A stretch of DNA of 64,000 bases. Source: Gimesia chilikensis. GTDB taxonomy: Bacteria; Planctomycetota; Planctomycetia; Planctomycetales; Planctomycetaceae. The position numbers and the translations under genes were made by a program. Numbering within the stretch: position 1 is the stretch's first letter; each line of letters begins with the position of its first letter. Location: the NCBI RefSeq assembly GCF_008329715.1, contig NZ_VTSR01000017.1:124001-188000 (forward strand), given 5' to 3'. Under the pieces are notes generated by a model that saw only the letters and a program-made list of their open reading frames with translations, did no database searches and was not told the origin of the DNA. Below are positions 7,974-19,793 of the stretch, in pieces.

Positions 7974-9668
7974 TCAGTTCACACGTGGAGGTCGACCATT
8001 GTTCTTGGCTACATGACTGCCCCAGACCAGCAGATTTTTACTGCAGTCATCGCGGTCGATCAGAACTTCAATAAAAGCAGGACCATTATGCGACTTGGCC
8101 GTTTTGATCGCCTCATCCAGTTCGCCTTCGGTCGCGGCCTTGCCACTCCAACCATTTCCGTCCGCAGCATTGAAAACATGAACCAGATCGGCGTAGTTCC
8201 AGTTTTTGATATTGTTATACGGTCCGTCGTGAATTTCGACTTCGATGGTGTAGCCGCCATTGTTGATCAGGAAGATGATCGGATTCAGGTTGTACCGGAT
8301 GATGGTTGAAATTTCCTGCGCAGTCAGCTGAAACGAGCCATCGCCGATCAATGCAATGGGCCGTCGTTCCGGCGCCCCGATACAGTATCCCAGCAGCGCT
8401 CCCACAGACCAGCCGATGGAACCGTATTGCATCTGGATTTCAAATCGGGATCCGGTCGGCAGATTGAGCTGCATACCGTTGAACCAGGAATCTCCCGTTT
8501 CTGCAATGACGGCTGAATCTGCCGTCAGCATCTGTTGGACACGCGAAACCAGCTGTCGAGTCGAGAGAGGCGTCTCGGGGGCACCAGCAGATAGTGCAGG
8601 CGGATCTTCCTGAATGCGTTTATAAGCGACCATGGAAGCATCGTTGGCTTTGATGCGGGGAGCCAGTTGCTCGAGGAACTCGGACAGTTTCACATTGCTG
8701 AAAGTCTGATTCGGGCAGACCACGCTGTTGGGACGTGCCTGAATGACTTTACCCGGATCTACCAGTGCGGCGTGCCCCGTTGTCGTGTAATCGGTGAAGG
8801 TCGGACCGGCGAACAGGCAGAGATCTGAAGAATCGACGATTTCTCCACAACCGGGTGAACCGACGGGGCCCCAGTAAATGCCCATGTAATTCGGATGTTG
8901 TTCGTCAAAAAAGCCCTTGGCATTGGGCATACTGGCAATCGCGTAACCCGAGGCATCAGCCAGCTTGTGAAAATTTTCCTCGGCTCCAAAGGAGCGGAGC
9001 TTGACACCTGAGACCAGAACGGGCTTGGCTGCGTTGTTGAGCAGATTCGCTACATGATCGACGGCCGCCTGGAGCGAGACAGGGTCGCTGGCGGTTGGAC
9101 CTCCAAAGGAACGAACATTTGGTTTGGATGTGACTGCATCCGCAATATTGCAGGCGATTTCAATGTAAACCGGCTTACGAAACCGCAGGGCGGTCTGAAT
9201 CGCGTGGTCGATTTTTACAGGAGCTTCATGAGGATCGCGGATCGTGACCGCTTCCGCGGTTACTTTGGAAAAAATATCACGCTGGTAATCGTAATCCAGT
9301 TTCCCCAGGGTGTGATGCAGCATTTCGAATTCGGCTTCGGAATTCGTATTAGGGCCGCCGGAAACAGCGATGACGGGCAGGTCTTCCGCATAGGCTCCGG
9401 CAACAGCATTGAGCAGGCTCAGACCACCGACACTATAGGTCACGAAGACGGCACTGGCACCACCGGTGGCCCGGGCATATCCATCTGCTGCATAGCCTGC
9501 GTTCAATTCATTACAGCAGGAGATCATCTGCAGATTCCTATTCTCCAGAATCCGGTCCAGCAGAACCAGGTTATAGTCTCCCGGGACGGCGAAGTAATGC
9601 TTCAAGCCGATTTCTTCGAGACGGTCAGCCAGATAAGAACCGACGGTGGTGGTACAATGGTCAGTCAT
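7974..9668 (-). CDS. pdc: Pyruvate decarboxylase (thiamine diphosphate dependent)
   Basis: A 564-residue ThDP enzyme decarboxylating pyruvate (or a related 2-keto acid) to acetaldehyde and CO2. The order is PYR domain, central domain, PP domain. Visible are the catalytic Glu in [16 protein letters not shown] (Glu54), the His-His pair LHHT at 118-119 that is diagnostic of pyruvate/indolepyruvate decarboxylases, and the ThDP/Mg motif beginning GDGS and ending NN in the last third, followed by GGYTIE, whose Glu is also conserved in PDC. Length matches Zymomonas PDC. Indolepyruvate decarboxylase or phenylpyruvate decarboxylase cannot be excluded. Bacterial PDCs are uncommon. It lies 46 bases downstream of malic enzyme, which makes pyruvate, suggesting a linked malate-to-acetaldehyde route (inference). 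Confidence 0.88.
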   Translation of the reverse strand: MTDHCTTTVGSYLADRLEEIGLKHYFAVPGDYNLVLLDRILENRNLQMISCCNELNAGYAADGYARATGGASAVFVTYSVGGLSLLNAVAGAYAEDLPVIAVSGGPNTNSEAEFEMLHHTLGKLDYDYQRDIFSKVTAEAVTIRDPHEAPVKIDHAIQTALRFRKPVYIEIACNIADAVTSKPNVRSFGGPTASDPVSLQAAVDHVANLLNNAAKPVLVSGVKLRSFGAEENFHKLADASGYAIASMPNAKGFFDEQHPNYMGIYWGPVGSPGCGEIVDSSDLCLFAGPTFTDYTTTGHAALVDPGKVIQARPNSVVCPNQTFSNVKLSEFLEQLAPRIKANDASMVAYKRIQEDPPALSAGAPETPLSTRQLVSRVQQMLTADSAVIAETGDSWFNGMQLNLPTGSRFEIQMQYGSIGWSVGALLGYCIGAPERRPIALIGDGSFQLTAQEISTIIRYNLNPIIFLINNGGYTIEVEIHDGPYNNIKNWNYADLVHVFNAADGNGWSGKAATEGELDEAIKTAKSHNGPAFIEVLIDRDDCSKNLLVWGSHVAKNNGRPPRVN

Positions 9669-9714
9669 GAGTATTCCTTACAGACAAAAAATGCTGGCGA
9701 GACGATCAGTCGAA

Positions 9715-11394
9715 TTAGAGAGACTTGTATTCGGGTTTCCACATGGTTTCTTCAATCCGCTGATCGATTTCTTCTGCGGTCATGGAATCTGCGACTTCCG
9801 CATCAATGGCTGCCTGTGCGACAGCCCGGGCAATCGATCGACCCACGTCGCGGATAATCGTCAGAGAAGGGAGTAGCGAAGCCGTCGGATCCTTGAGGGC
9901 CGGAGAGGCCTCTTTCAAGGCAAACGCCGCCGCCATGAACATGGAATCGGTAACCCGGCGCGCCCGGGAAGCCCGAATCCCCAGTCCCATCGCAGGGAAG
10001 ATGTAACTGTTATTACACTGGGCAATGATATGTGTCACGCCATTATATTCCACTGGATCGAAAGGGCTGCCGGTGGCGATGACGGCTTTGCCGTCCGTCC
10101 ATTTCAACAGGTCTTCTGGTGTCGCTTCGGCCCGAGAAGTCGGATTCGAAAGCGGAAAGATAACGGGATGCTCTTCGTGGCTGGCCATTTCCCGGATAAT
10201 CTCTTCGGTAAATGCGCCCGTCTGTCCCGTGGCGCCGACCAGGACGCCTGGTTTTGCATTGCGGACGACATCCGCGAAAGAGATCGCACCACTCACATCG
10301 CAGTCCCAGCCCTGGAGGTTCTCTGTTGACTGTGCGAGTTGCTGGTGCAGTTCATCCAGATCGGTTCTACCGAAATGCAAAAGTCCATCGCGGTCGATCA
10401 CATAAAACCGGGCCTTTGCTTCATCCTCACTCAGACCGGATTGTAGCATCGCCTGTTTCAACTGCAGGCAGATGCCCACTCCCGCGGAACCGGCCCCCAG
10501 CATGACGATGTTCTGGTCGGTGAGTTTTCCGCCGGCTGCTTCAATCGCAGCGAGAATGGTACCTGTTGTGACCGCGGCAGTACCCTGGATGTCATCGTTA
10601 AAGGTACACAGGTCGTCCCGATATTTATCCAGAATCCGCTCAGCATCGACTGAGGCGAAATCTTCCCACTGCAGGAGTACATCCGGAAACCGTTTTTTGA
10701 CGGCCTGGACGAACTGATCGATAAAGGCATCGTATTCCGCCCCCTTAATGCGGTGTTCCCGCCAGCCGACGTAGCGAGGGTCTTCGAGGCGTTCTTCGTT
10801 GTTCGTTCCCAGATCGAGTAGAATCGGGAGTGTCTTGGACGGATCAATCCCGCCACAGAGGGTATAAAGTGAAAGTTTACCGATGGGAATTCCCATCCCG
10901 CCGGCCCCCTGGTCGCCCAGTCCCAGGATGCGTTCCCCATCGGTCACCACGATGACTTCAATATCCCGTTCGATGTTTTCCAGGATCTCGTCCATCTGAT
11001 CACGTTCGGGATAAGAAATGAAAATCCCGCGGGGACGACGATAAATATGGCTGAACCGTTCACACGCCAGGCCCACCACAGGTGTATAAACGATGGGCAT
11101 CATCTCGGTGATATGCTCCAGCAGCAGCCGGTAGTACAGGGTCTCGTTCTCATCCTGCAGCTGTCTCAGGAAAATATGTTTGTCGATATCGTTCTGAAAA
11201 TCGCAAAAGGCTTCGTAGGAGCGTTCAACCTGTTCCTCAAGCGTGTCGATATGGGGTGGCAGGAGGCCCACCAGGCCGAACTGGCTGCGTTCTTTTTCGC
11301 TGAAGGCGGTCCCCTTATTCAGGAGGGGATCCTCAATCAGCAGATGTCCCCGTTTCTGTATCGAAAATTCTTCGGTTGACCGTCCTGAGTTCAT
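9715..11394 (-). CDS. maeA: NAD-dependent malic enzyme
   Basis: A 559-residue oxidative decarboxylase converting malate to pyruvate, CO2 and NADH. It is the long malic-enzyme type: N-terminal domain with the conserved MMPIVYTPVVG tyrosine motif and RPRGIFIS, then IVVTDGERILGLGDQGAGGMGIPIGK with the catalytic and substrate-binding residues, TFNDDIQGTAAV metal-binding acidic pair, and the Rossmann motif VMLGAGSAGVG. NAD rather than NADP use is inferred from family type. I see no strong ribosome-binding site before ATG 11394. It heads a minus-strand series with pyruvate decarboxylase and a thioesterase. Confidence 0.92.
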   Translation of the reverse strand: MNSGRSTEEFSIQKRGHLLIEDPLLNKGTAFSEKERSQFGLVGLLPPHIDTLEEQVERSYEAFCDFQNDIDKHIFLRQLQDENETLYYRLLLEHITEMMPIVYTPVVGLACERFSHIYRRPRGIFISYPERDQMDEILENIERDIEVIVVTDGERILGLGDQGAGGMGIPIGKLSLYTLCGGIDPSKTLPILLDLGTNNEERLEDPRYVGWREHRIKGAEYDAFIDQFVQAVKKRFPDVLLQWEDFASVDAERILDKYRDDLCTFNDDIQGTAAVTTGTILAAIEAAGGKLTDQNIVMLGAGSAGVGICLQLKQAMLQSGLSEDEAKARFYVIDRDGLLHFGRTDLDELHQQLAQSTENLQGWDCDVSGAISFADVVRNAKPGVLVGATGQTGAFTEEIIREMASHEEHPVIFPLSNPTSRAEATPEDLLKWTDGKAVIATGSPFDPVEYNGVTHIIAQCNNSYIFPAMGLGIRASRARRVTDSMFMAAAFALKEASPALKDPTASLLPSLTIIRDVGRSIARAVAQAAIDAEVADSMTAEEIDQRIEETMWKPEYKSL

Positions 11395-11709
11395 GGTGAG
11401 AATTGCCCTAAAAAGAAGGATCGCGAGTGGATGAGGAGAAACGGGCGTGCCGCCTCTGGCATTCGCCGGCGACAGGCATAGAATACTGGAAACAGAGCCA
11501 ATCTGTCGATGTTACTCTCAGGAAACTGCCCGGATTCCTGAAACCTTCGCGCAGAGTAATCATCCCCCTGCAAATTGCCGGCAAACGTTCTAAGTTTAGC
11601 ATCCACTCCTTGCAACTCGGAAACAGATATCGTAAATATCCACATGGCCCGGTTCCGATTGACCGGATTTTAAGTTTTCTGCTTTTCATTTCCTGGATAA
11701 GTTTGTCTT
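11395..11709 (+). other. Divergent intergenic region, malic enzyme / aguB
   Basis: About 315 bases with promoters expected in both directions. I see no coding sequence, no convincing sigma-70 hexamer pair, and no palindrome longer than a few bases. Stop codons interrupt the frames and no family resemblance is visible. Confidence 0.35.
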
Positions 11710-12606
11710 ATGGTCCGTCGCTTCCAACTTGCACTGGTGCAGGTCTCACTAAATGGCACTCCGGATGAAAACCTGACGAAATGTCTGGACTGGGTCCGTA
11801 CCGCCGCTGGAGAAGGGGGACAGGTCATCTGTCTGCCGGAACTTTACAGCTCATTCTATTTCTGTCAGAAGGAAACCACGGAGTACTTCAAGTTCGCCGA
11901 GCCCCTGTATGGTCCCTCCTTCACGGCCTTCAGCAACCTGGCTAAAGAACTGGGTGTCGTGATTGTTGTGCCTTTCTTCGAGAAACGGACTGAAGGGCTG
12001 TATCACAACAGCGCCTACGTCATCGACGCCGACGGCAGTGAAGCCGGTCTGTATCGCAAGATGCACATTCCCGACGATCCCTGCTTCTACGAAAAATTCT
12101 ATTTCACGCCCGGCGACCTCGGTTTCAAAGCAATCCCCACCCGCTTTGGGAAAATCGGGACACTGATCTGCTGGGACCAGTGGTTCCCCGAAGGGGCCCG
12201 GATCACGGCACTCTCCGGGGCGAATGTGCTGATTTATCCAACCGCCATCGGCTGGCATCCCCACGAAAAAGAAGAATACGGTCCCAAGCAGCATGATTCC
12301 TGGATGACAATTCAGCGGAGCCACGCGATCGCCAACGGGACGTTTGTGGCTGCAGTCAACCGCGTTGGCTTCGAACAGCCGGAACCGGAACAGGCGGGCC
12401 TCGAATTCTGGGGCTCCTCATTTATCTGTGGGCCCCAGGGAGAAATTATCGTCCAGGCATCAGAGGACCAGGAAGAAATTCTGATTGCTGAGGTCGATCT
12501 GGATCAGACCGCTGAAGTTCGCCAGAACTGGCCCTTCCTGCGTGACCGGCGGATTGACGCGTATGGCAATATTCTGAAACTCTATCATGACGATGCCACT
12601 CCATGA
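11710..12606 (+). CDS. aguB: N-carbamoylputrescine amidase (carbon-nitrogen hydrolase)
   Basis: A 298-residue nitrilase-superfamily amidase that hydrolyses N-carbamoylputrescine to putrescine, CO2 and ammonia. The catalytic Glu-Lys-Cys triad is visible as CLPELYSS, YRKMHIPDDP and GTLICWDQWFPE. The phrases FTPGDLGFK and SSFICGPQGEII are also typical of AguB. Its stop overlaps the start of agmatine deiminase by four bases (ATGA), so the pair is translationally coupled and together turns agmatine into putrescine. No arginine decarboxylase lies in this window, so agmatine may be imported or made elsewhere. Confidence 0.92.
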   Translation: MVRRFQLALVQVSLNGTPDENLTKCLDWVRTAAGEGGQVICLPELYSSFYFCQKETTEYFKFAEPLYGPSFTAFSNLAKELGVVIVVPFFEKRTEGLYHNSAYVIDADGSEAGLYRKMHIPDDPCFYEKFYFTPGDLGFKAIPTRFGKIGTLICWDQWFPEGARITALSGANVLIYPTAIGWHPHEKEEYGPKQHDSWMTIQRSHAIANGTFVAAVNRVGFEQPEPEQAGLEFWGSSFICGPQGEIIVQASEDQEEILIAEVDLDQTAEVRQNWPFLRDRRIDAYGNILKLYHDDATP

Positions 12607-13655
12607 GCGAGATCACCCGCAGACTGCCCGCCGAATGGGAACCACACCAGGCCACGCTGCTCTGCTTTCCGCATAATGGCAATGACTGGCCAGGGAAGTA
12701 CGAAGTCATCCAATGGGCGTTCATCGAAATCATCCGCAAAGTGGCCGAGTATGAGCGCGTGCTGCTGGTTGTGAAAAATGAGTCGCTGCAGAAGAAAGTC
12801 CATTCGATGCTGCAGCAGGCACACGCGAATACGAAGCAGGTCAAATTTATCCTGCAGAATACGAACCGCAGTTGGATGCGAGATTCGGGACCAATTGTCG
12901 TGCAGCGGAGTGACGGCAAACGCGAGGCACTGCAGTTTCGCTTTAACGGCTGGGCCAAGTATCCCAATCATCGCCTGGACTGGCAGATACCCTCTGCAGT
13001 CGCGGAGTCATTAAAACTTCCCTTGACTAAGGTCACATGCGAGGGGCGTCCCGTAGTCCTGGAGGGGGGAGCGATCGAAGTCAACGGACGGGGCACCCTG
13101 ATCACAACCGAGGAATGTCTGCTCGACCAGAAAACCCAGGTGCGTAATCCCGGCTTCTCAAAAGAAGACTACTCCGCCGTCTTCGCAGAATATCTGGGTG
13201 TTTCTAATGTCATCTGGCTCGGGGACGGCATCGAAGGAGACGACACGCACGGACACGTGGATGACATCTGCCGGTTTGTGAATCCCACCACTGTCGTTGC
13301 TTGTGTGGAGCCGAACACCAAAGATGTCAATCATCGTCGTCAGGCGCAGAATCGGGAGCGTTTAAAGAGTGCGCGTCTGGAAGATGGCAGCAAGCTCAAA
13401 GTGGTAGAAATGCCCATGCCGGGTCGTCTCGACTTTGAGGATTTACGATTACCCGCCAGCTACGTCAATTTTCTGGTCACCAATGGCTGCGTGCTGATGC
13501 CGACGTTCAACGATCCGAACGACGCCTGGGCCCTGGGAATTCTGAGCGAGCTTTATCCGGACCGCCAGGTGATTGGCATTCATGCGGTCGATCTGGTCTG
13601 GGGCCTGGGAACGCTCCATTGCCTGAGTCATGAGATTGCCGCAGCAGCGAAATAA
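12603..13655 (+). CDS. aguA: Agmatine deiminase
   Basis: A 350-residue peptidyl-arginine-deiminase-family enzyme converting agmatine to N-carbamoylputrescine and ammonia. The N-terminal PAEWEPHQATLLCFPHN, the NRSWMRDSGP motif with its Asp, the GDGIEGDDTHGHVDD acidic/His motif, and the C-terminal catalytic Cys in LGTLHCLS are all in place. Length is normal. The start overlaps the aguB stop, and order aguB then aguA is opposite to some Gram-negative clusters but functionally equivalent. Both enzymes are cytoplasmic. Confidence 0.92.
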   Translation: MSEITRRLPAEWEPHQATLLCFPHNGNDWPGKYEVIQWAFIEIIRKVAEYERVLLVVKNESLQKKVHSMLQQAHANTKQVKFILQNTNRSWMRDSGPIVVQRSDGKREALQFRFNGWAKYPNHRLDWQIPSAVAESLKLPLTKVTCEGRPVVLEGGAIEVNGRGTLITTEECLLDQKTQVRNPGFSKEDYSAVFAEYLGVSNVIWLGDGIEGDDTHGHVDDICRFVNPTTVVACVEPNTKDVNHRRQAQNRERLKSARLEDGSKLKVVEMPMPGRLDFEDLRLPASYVNFLVTNGCVLMPTFNDPNDAWALGILSELYPDRQVIGIHAVDLVWGLGTLHCLSHEIAAAAK

Positions 13656-13660
13656 TCTCA

Positions 13661-13684
13661 AATCCTGCCTGACCTCGCAGGATT
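13661..13684 (+). terminator. Hairpin after aguBA, possible terminator
   Basis: A perfect 8-bp inverted repeat (AATCCTGC / GCAGGATT) with an 8-base loop starts six bases after the aguA stop codon. Flanking CTCAA/TTGAG may extend it with a bulge. No T-run follows, so it is not a textbook intrinsic terminator, but its position directly after the operon fits a transcript 3' end. Confidence 0.45.
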
Positions 13685-13804
13685 CGATTGAGTCTGCTGT
13701 TCAACACAGGTATCATATTTAATATTGTTTATTTATCCGCCGGTCGCCGTTTCTGCAGCGACTTTTGATACCTGCCCGAACTCCTGCTGCCGAGGTCTTC
13801 TACC

Positions 13805-15910
13805 ATGAAATGCCTGCTGTCACTGTTCGCTTGTGTTTTCACTCTGAGTAGCACGCTGCTCGTCTATTCTGCGGAAGACCTTACTGTCCTGCCACCGCTG
13901 ACAGAAGAAGCGGCCGATTCCGGCCTGGTGTACCAGGCTCTGCAAAAACGGGCACATGAGGCATTCGCGAAACGCAAAGAGGTTTATGAAAACATTAAAA
14001 CGCCGGAGGATTGTGAAGCCTACCAGAAGCGGATGAAAGACTTCTTCCAAACACAGATTGGCGGGTTTCCGGAACGGACGCCGCTGAATCCCCGTGTGAT
14101 CGGGAAACTGAAAGGGGAGGGTTTTCGAGTCGAGAATGTGATTTACGAAAGCTGGCCCGGGCATCATGTGACCGCCAACCTGTATCTGCCCACCACGCCG
14201 CCCCCTTATCCGGGCGTGCTGGTCCCCTGTGGACACAGCCACAACGGAAAAGCATCAGACGGTTACCAGCGGGCCTGCATGCTGCTGGCGAAAAACGGAA
14301 TGGCAGCACTCTGCTACGATCCGATCGGGCAGGGGGAACGGTATCAGGTCTTGTCTGAGCAACCCAATGAATTCTTCAAAGGAGGCAGTCGCTATCGTCC
14401 GCCTCATCCACAGGTACAGTATTACTGCACGGCAGAGCATACGCTGATGACGGTCAGCTCGATTCCGCTGGGCAGCAACTCCGCCCGCTATCGCATCTGG
14501 GACGGCATGCGAAGTATTGACTACCTGGTCAGTCGCCCGGAGATCGATGCCAGCCGAATCGGCTGTACAGGGAACTCAGGCGGGGGCACACTGACGAGTT
14601 ACATCATGGCCCTGGACGAACGGGTGCAGGCGGCAGCACCGGTCTGCTACTCGACCATGTACCGTTACCTGATCGACTTCAATGGTCCCCAGGATGGCGA
14701 GCAGAATATCTTCGGACAGTTAGCTTACGGCATGGACATCGCCGATTACACTTTGATGCGGGCCCCCAAACCAACGCTGATCTGTGCCGGCACACATGAC
14801 TCGACGTTCAAAATTGATGGTACGTGGGAACTGTTCCGCGAAGCCAAACGGTTCTATACACGCATGGGTTATGCGGAGCGGGTGGATATCATCGAAGCCG
14901 ACGCCCCGCATGGTTTCACTATCAAGCTGCGGGAAGGTTCTGCACGCTGGATGAACCGCTGGCTGATGCACAAGGAAAACGCGATCTTTGAAGGGGATCT
15001 GCCCGTGTTTACCGATGAGGAACTGCAATGTTCTCAGTCGGGGCAGATACTACTCGATGCTGGAGAGCGTTCGCTGTTTGAAATCAATGATGGGCTGAAT
15101 CAGCAGTTCGCGAAAGAACGGACGGAACTCTGGAACAGCGGCGATCTCGACACACTGCGCGATCAGGTGCGTGAAGTGAGCGGAATCAAACGACTGGAGA
15201 CACTGCCCCGCCCAACATCCCAAACATTCGGCTCTATTGAGCGACCGGGTTACAAGATCACAAAGCTGATCCTGAAACCAGATCACGGTCTCCCACTGCC
15301 CGCGCTGCTGTTTGAACCGGAAACCCCCACCGGCAGACGGACCCTCTACCTGCATGGTGAGGGCAAGCAGGTGGACGCTGCAGCAGGAGGACCGATTGAA
15401 CAACGGGTCAAACAGGGCGAGACCGTGCTGGCAGTGGATATACGCGCGATCGGAGAGACTTCACGCAAGAACAATCGGAAGATCGGCTGGTCACATGGCC
15501 TGCTGGGCCCCAACTATCACGAATGGGCGGTGGCCTACCTGCTGGGTGAATCGATGGTCAAACTGCGGGCAGAAGACATCCTGGTCGCGGCCCGGTTCCT
15601 GTCAGAATATGGTTCGAGTGATAAACCAGAACAGGTTGAACTGGTCGCGATCGGAGAAACGGGGATTCCCGCGCTGCATGCCGCGGCTCTGGAACCACAA
15701 CTCTTTTCAGAAGTCGATCTGAGCCAGATGATTTCCTCCTGGGGGGAAGTTGTGAAAACACCGGAAAGCCAGAATCAGCTGATCAATACGGTGCATGGCT
15801 CACTCAAGGTCTACGACCTGCCGAACCTGATCACCCTGGTAGGGGAAGAACGGGTTAAGATCTCCCAGCCGGCGGATGTCAAAGCGGGTCTGGCCACCCG
15901 AGAGCCTTAA
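13805..15910 (+). CDS. Secreted AXE1-like alpha/beta-hydrolase esterase
   Basis: A 701-residue exported hydrolase with a Sec signal peptide (LSLFACVFTLSSTLLVYSAE). The first half is an alpha/beta-hydrolase of the acetyl-xylan-esterase/dienelactone-hydrolase group: oxyanion region LVPCGHSHNG, nucleophile elbow GCTGNSGGGT (Ser in GNSGG), and C-terminal catalytic His in ADAPHGFT. The second half repeats a partial hydrolase-like fold (LYLHGEGK, AVDIRAIGE) but shows no obvious nucleophile elbow. Duplicated esterase halves of this size are common in planctomycete polysaccharide degradation. Substrate is unknown; deacetylation of algal or plant polysaccharide is inference. It stands alone between aguBA and a PhoD-like gene, with an AT-rich stretch just upstream. 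Confidence 0.82.
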   Translation: MKCLLSLFACVFTLSSTLLVYSAEDLTVLPPLTEEAADSGLVYQALQKRAHEAFAKRKEVYENIKTPEDCEAYQKRMKDFFQTQIGGFPERTPLNPRVIGKLKGEGFRVENVIYESWPGHHVTANLYLPTTPPPYPGVLVPCGHSHNGKASDGYQRACMLLAKNGMAALCYDPIGQGERYQVLSEQPNEFFKGGSRYRPPHPQVQYYCTAEHTLMTVSSIPLGSNSARYRIWDGMRSIDYLVSRPEIDASRIGCTGNSGGGTLTSYIMALDERVQAAAPVCYSTMYRYLIDFNGPQDGEQNIFGQLAYGMDIADYTLMRAPKPTLICAGTHDSTFKIDGTWELFREAKRFYTRMGYAERVDIIEADAPHGFTIKLREGSARWMNRWLMHKENAIFEGDLPVFTDEELQCSQSGQILLDAGERSLFEINDGLNQQFAKERTELWNSGDLDTLRDQVREVSGIKRLETLPRPTSQTFGSIERPGYKITKLILKPDHGLPLPALLFEPETPTGRRTLYLHGEGKQVDAAAGGPIEQRVKQGETVLAVDIRAIGETSRKNNRKIGWSHGLLGPNYHEWAVAYLLGESMVKLRAEDILVAARFLSEYGSSDKPEQVELVAIGETGIPALHAAALEPQLFSEVDLSQMISSWGEVVKTPESQNQLINTVHGSLKVYDLPNLITLVGEERVKISQPADVKAGLATREP

Positions 15911-16071
15911 ACTGAACAGGCATTTCTTAACAAGTTTAAACAGCGCGATCTTCTTTGAACCACGCTGGACAAAGCCTGCTGCGCCCTTAATAATGACAGA
16001 TCTGGACTTCATTTACGACATTTCATCTCCGCCGGTTCGCACGGCGGTTTGTGCTCGACAGGAGACAATTA

Positions 16072-18393
<2,322 letters not shown>

Positions 18394-18455
18394 GACACTT
18401 TTTAACGTCAATACATCTGACATACTCCCACCCGCCGGTTTATGGAGACAGTACT

Positions 18456-19784
18456 ATGCTGAGGAACGTTTGCGTCTGTGTACTTTGTGTGTTGACTTTC
18501 AGTTCGCTTCTTCAGGCCCAGACGCGCGAAGAAAAAGTGCGTCGGGATCGCGAGAAAGTGGAAGCCTCGGGCTACTGGATCTATAACGATCTGGAACGGG
18601 GATTCCAGCAGGCACGTGAGACAAAACGCCCCATGCTGGTTGTCCTGCGGTGTATCCCCTGTGAAGAGTGTGTCAAACTGGATGAGGAGCTGATGGAGAA
18701 AGATCCTCAGCTGAAGCCTCTGATGGATCAGTTTGTGCGGGTGCGGCAGATCTCGACTAATGGACTGGACCTGTCCCTGTTTCAATATGACTACGATCAG
18801 TCGTTTGCAGTGTTTCTGCTGAATGCAGATCGTACGATTTATGGACGATTTGGTACACGGTCGCACCATACGCTCTGGTCTGAAGATGTGTCGATCGAGG
18901 GGCTGGCCAAGGCAATGCAGGGGGCACTGGAACTGCATGCGAAATATGACTCAGTGAAAGGTTCCCTGGCCGCCAAGCAGGGTCCCAAACCTGATGTCCC
19001 TTCCCCAGAAAAGTATCCGCTGCTGGAAGGACGTTACCGGTCGCAGATTAACGAGAAAAAAGAAGTTGTCAAAAGCTGCATCCACTGTCATCAGGTCGGG
19101 GACGCCCAGCGAGACTTTTATCTACGACAGGGAAAGCCTCTGCCGGAACGAATCCTGTTTCAGTATCCGCATCCTAAAATCCTGGGTCTGATTCTGGACC
19201 CGACTGAAAAAGCGACGGTGAAAGAGGTCAAACCGGATTCCATTGCTGCGAAATCGGGATTTCAGCCTGGTGATGAGTTACTGGTGCTGGCTGGTCAACC
19301 CTTGCTCTCGATCGCAGACATCCAGTGGATCCTGCATCGCGCAGAGAGCCAGGATGAGTTGACGGCAGAGATCAAACGTGACGGTAACATACAACACCTG
19401 ACGCTCGACTTACCCAGCGGCTGGAAACGAGCCGATGATTTGTCGTGGCGGGTGAGTAGTTGGCCAATGCGGCGGATGGTGCTGGGAGGGGCGATCCTGG
19501 AAGAAACAACTCCCCAAGAACGAACCGCAGCCGGACTGCCTGCGAAGGCACCGATGGCACTGCGAATTCGGGGGCTGGGCAAATATGGTCTGCATGCCAC
19601 CGCCCGGCGACGGGGCTTTCAGGAGGGAGATATCATCACAGGCTTTGACGGTCAAACCAACCTGGCCCGTGAGACCGATCTGTTAGCCTATGGAGTTAAT
19701 GCCCATCAACCGGGAGAGACGGTAAACGTCACTGTCTTCCGGGGCGGGAAACAGCTTAAGCTGAGTCTGCCCCGTCAGGAGTGA
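18456..19784 (+). CDS. Secreted thioredoxin-fold/CxxCH/double-PDZ protein
   Basis: A 442-residue exported protein. The signal peptide is residues 1-22. Residues about 40-160 resemble a thioredoxin-like domain, with three closely spaced Cys in CIPCEEC (66, 69, 72) after a hydrophobic strand. A CIHCH motif at 208-212 looks like a c-type heme site. Two PDZ domains follow: VKEVKPDSIAAKSGFQPGDELL and RRRGFQEGDIITGFDGQ. PDZ domains bind peptide termini; combined with a redox Cys cluster and possible heme this suggests an extracytoplasmic redox or protein-quality role, but the function is unknown. It follows the PhoD-like gene and ends nine bases from the converging metallophosphoesterase. Confidence 0.75.
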   Translation: MLRNVCVCVLCVLTFSSLLQAQTREEKVRRDREKVEASGYWIYNDLERGFQQARETKRPMLVVLRCIPCEECVKLDEELMEKDPQLKPLMDQFVRVRQISTNGLDLSLFQYDYDQSFAVFLLNADRTIYGRFGTRSHHTLWSEDVSIEGLAKAMQGALELHAKYDSVKGSLAAKQGPKPDVPSPEKYPLLEGRYRSQINEKKEVVKSCIHCHQVGDAQRDFYLRQGKPLPERILFQYPHPKILGLILDPTEKATVKEVKPDSIAAKSGFQPGDELLVLAGQPLLSIADIQWILHRAESQDELTAEIKRDGNIQHLTLDLPSGWKRADDLSWRVSSWPMRRMVLGGAILEETTPQERTAAGLPAKAPMALRIRGLGKYGLHATARRRGFQEGDIITGFDGQTNLARETDLLAYGVNAHQPGETVNVTVFRGGKQLKLSLPRQE

Positions 19785-19793
19785 ACGGTTCGC

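Noticed and set aside
9054..9857. 267-residue open frame on the plus strand over pyruvate decarboxylase
   Set aside because: It lies opposite a gene whose minus-strand product has clear ThDP motifs; the plus frame has no recognisable domain.
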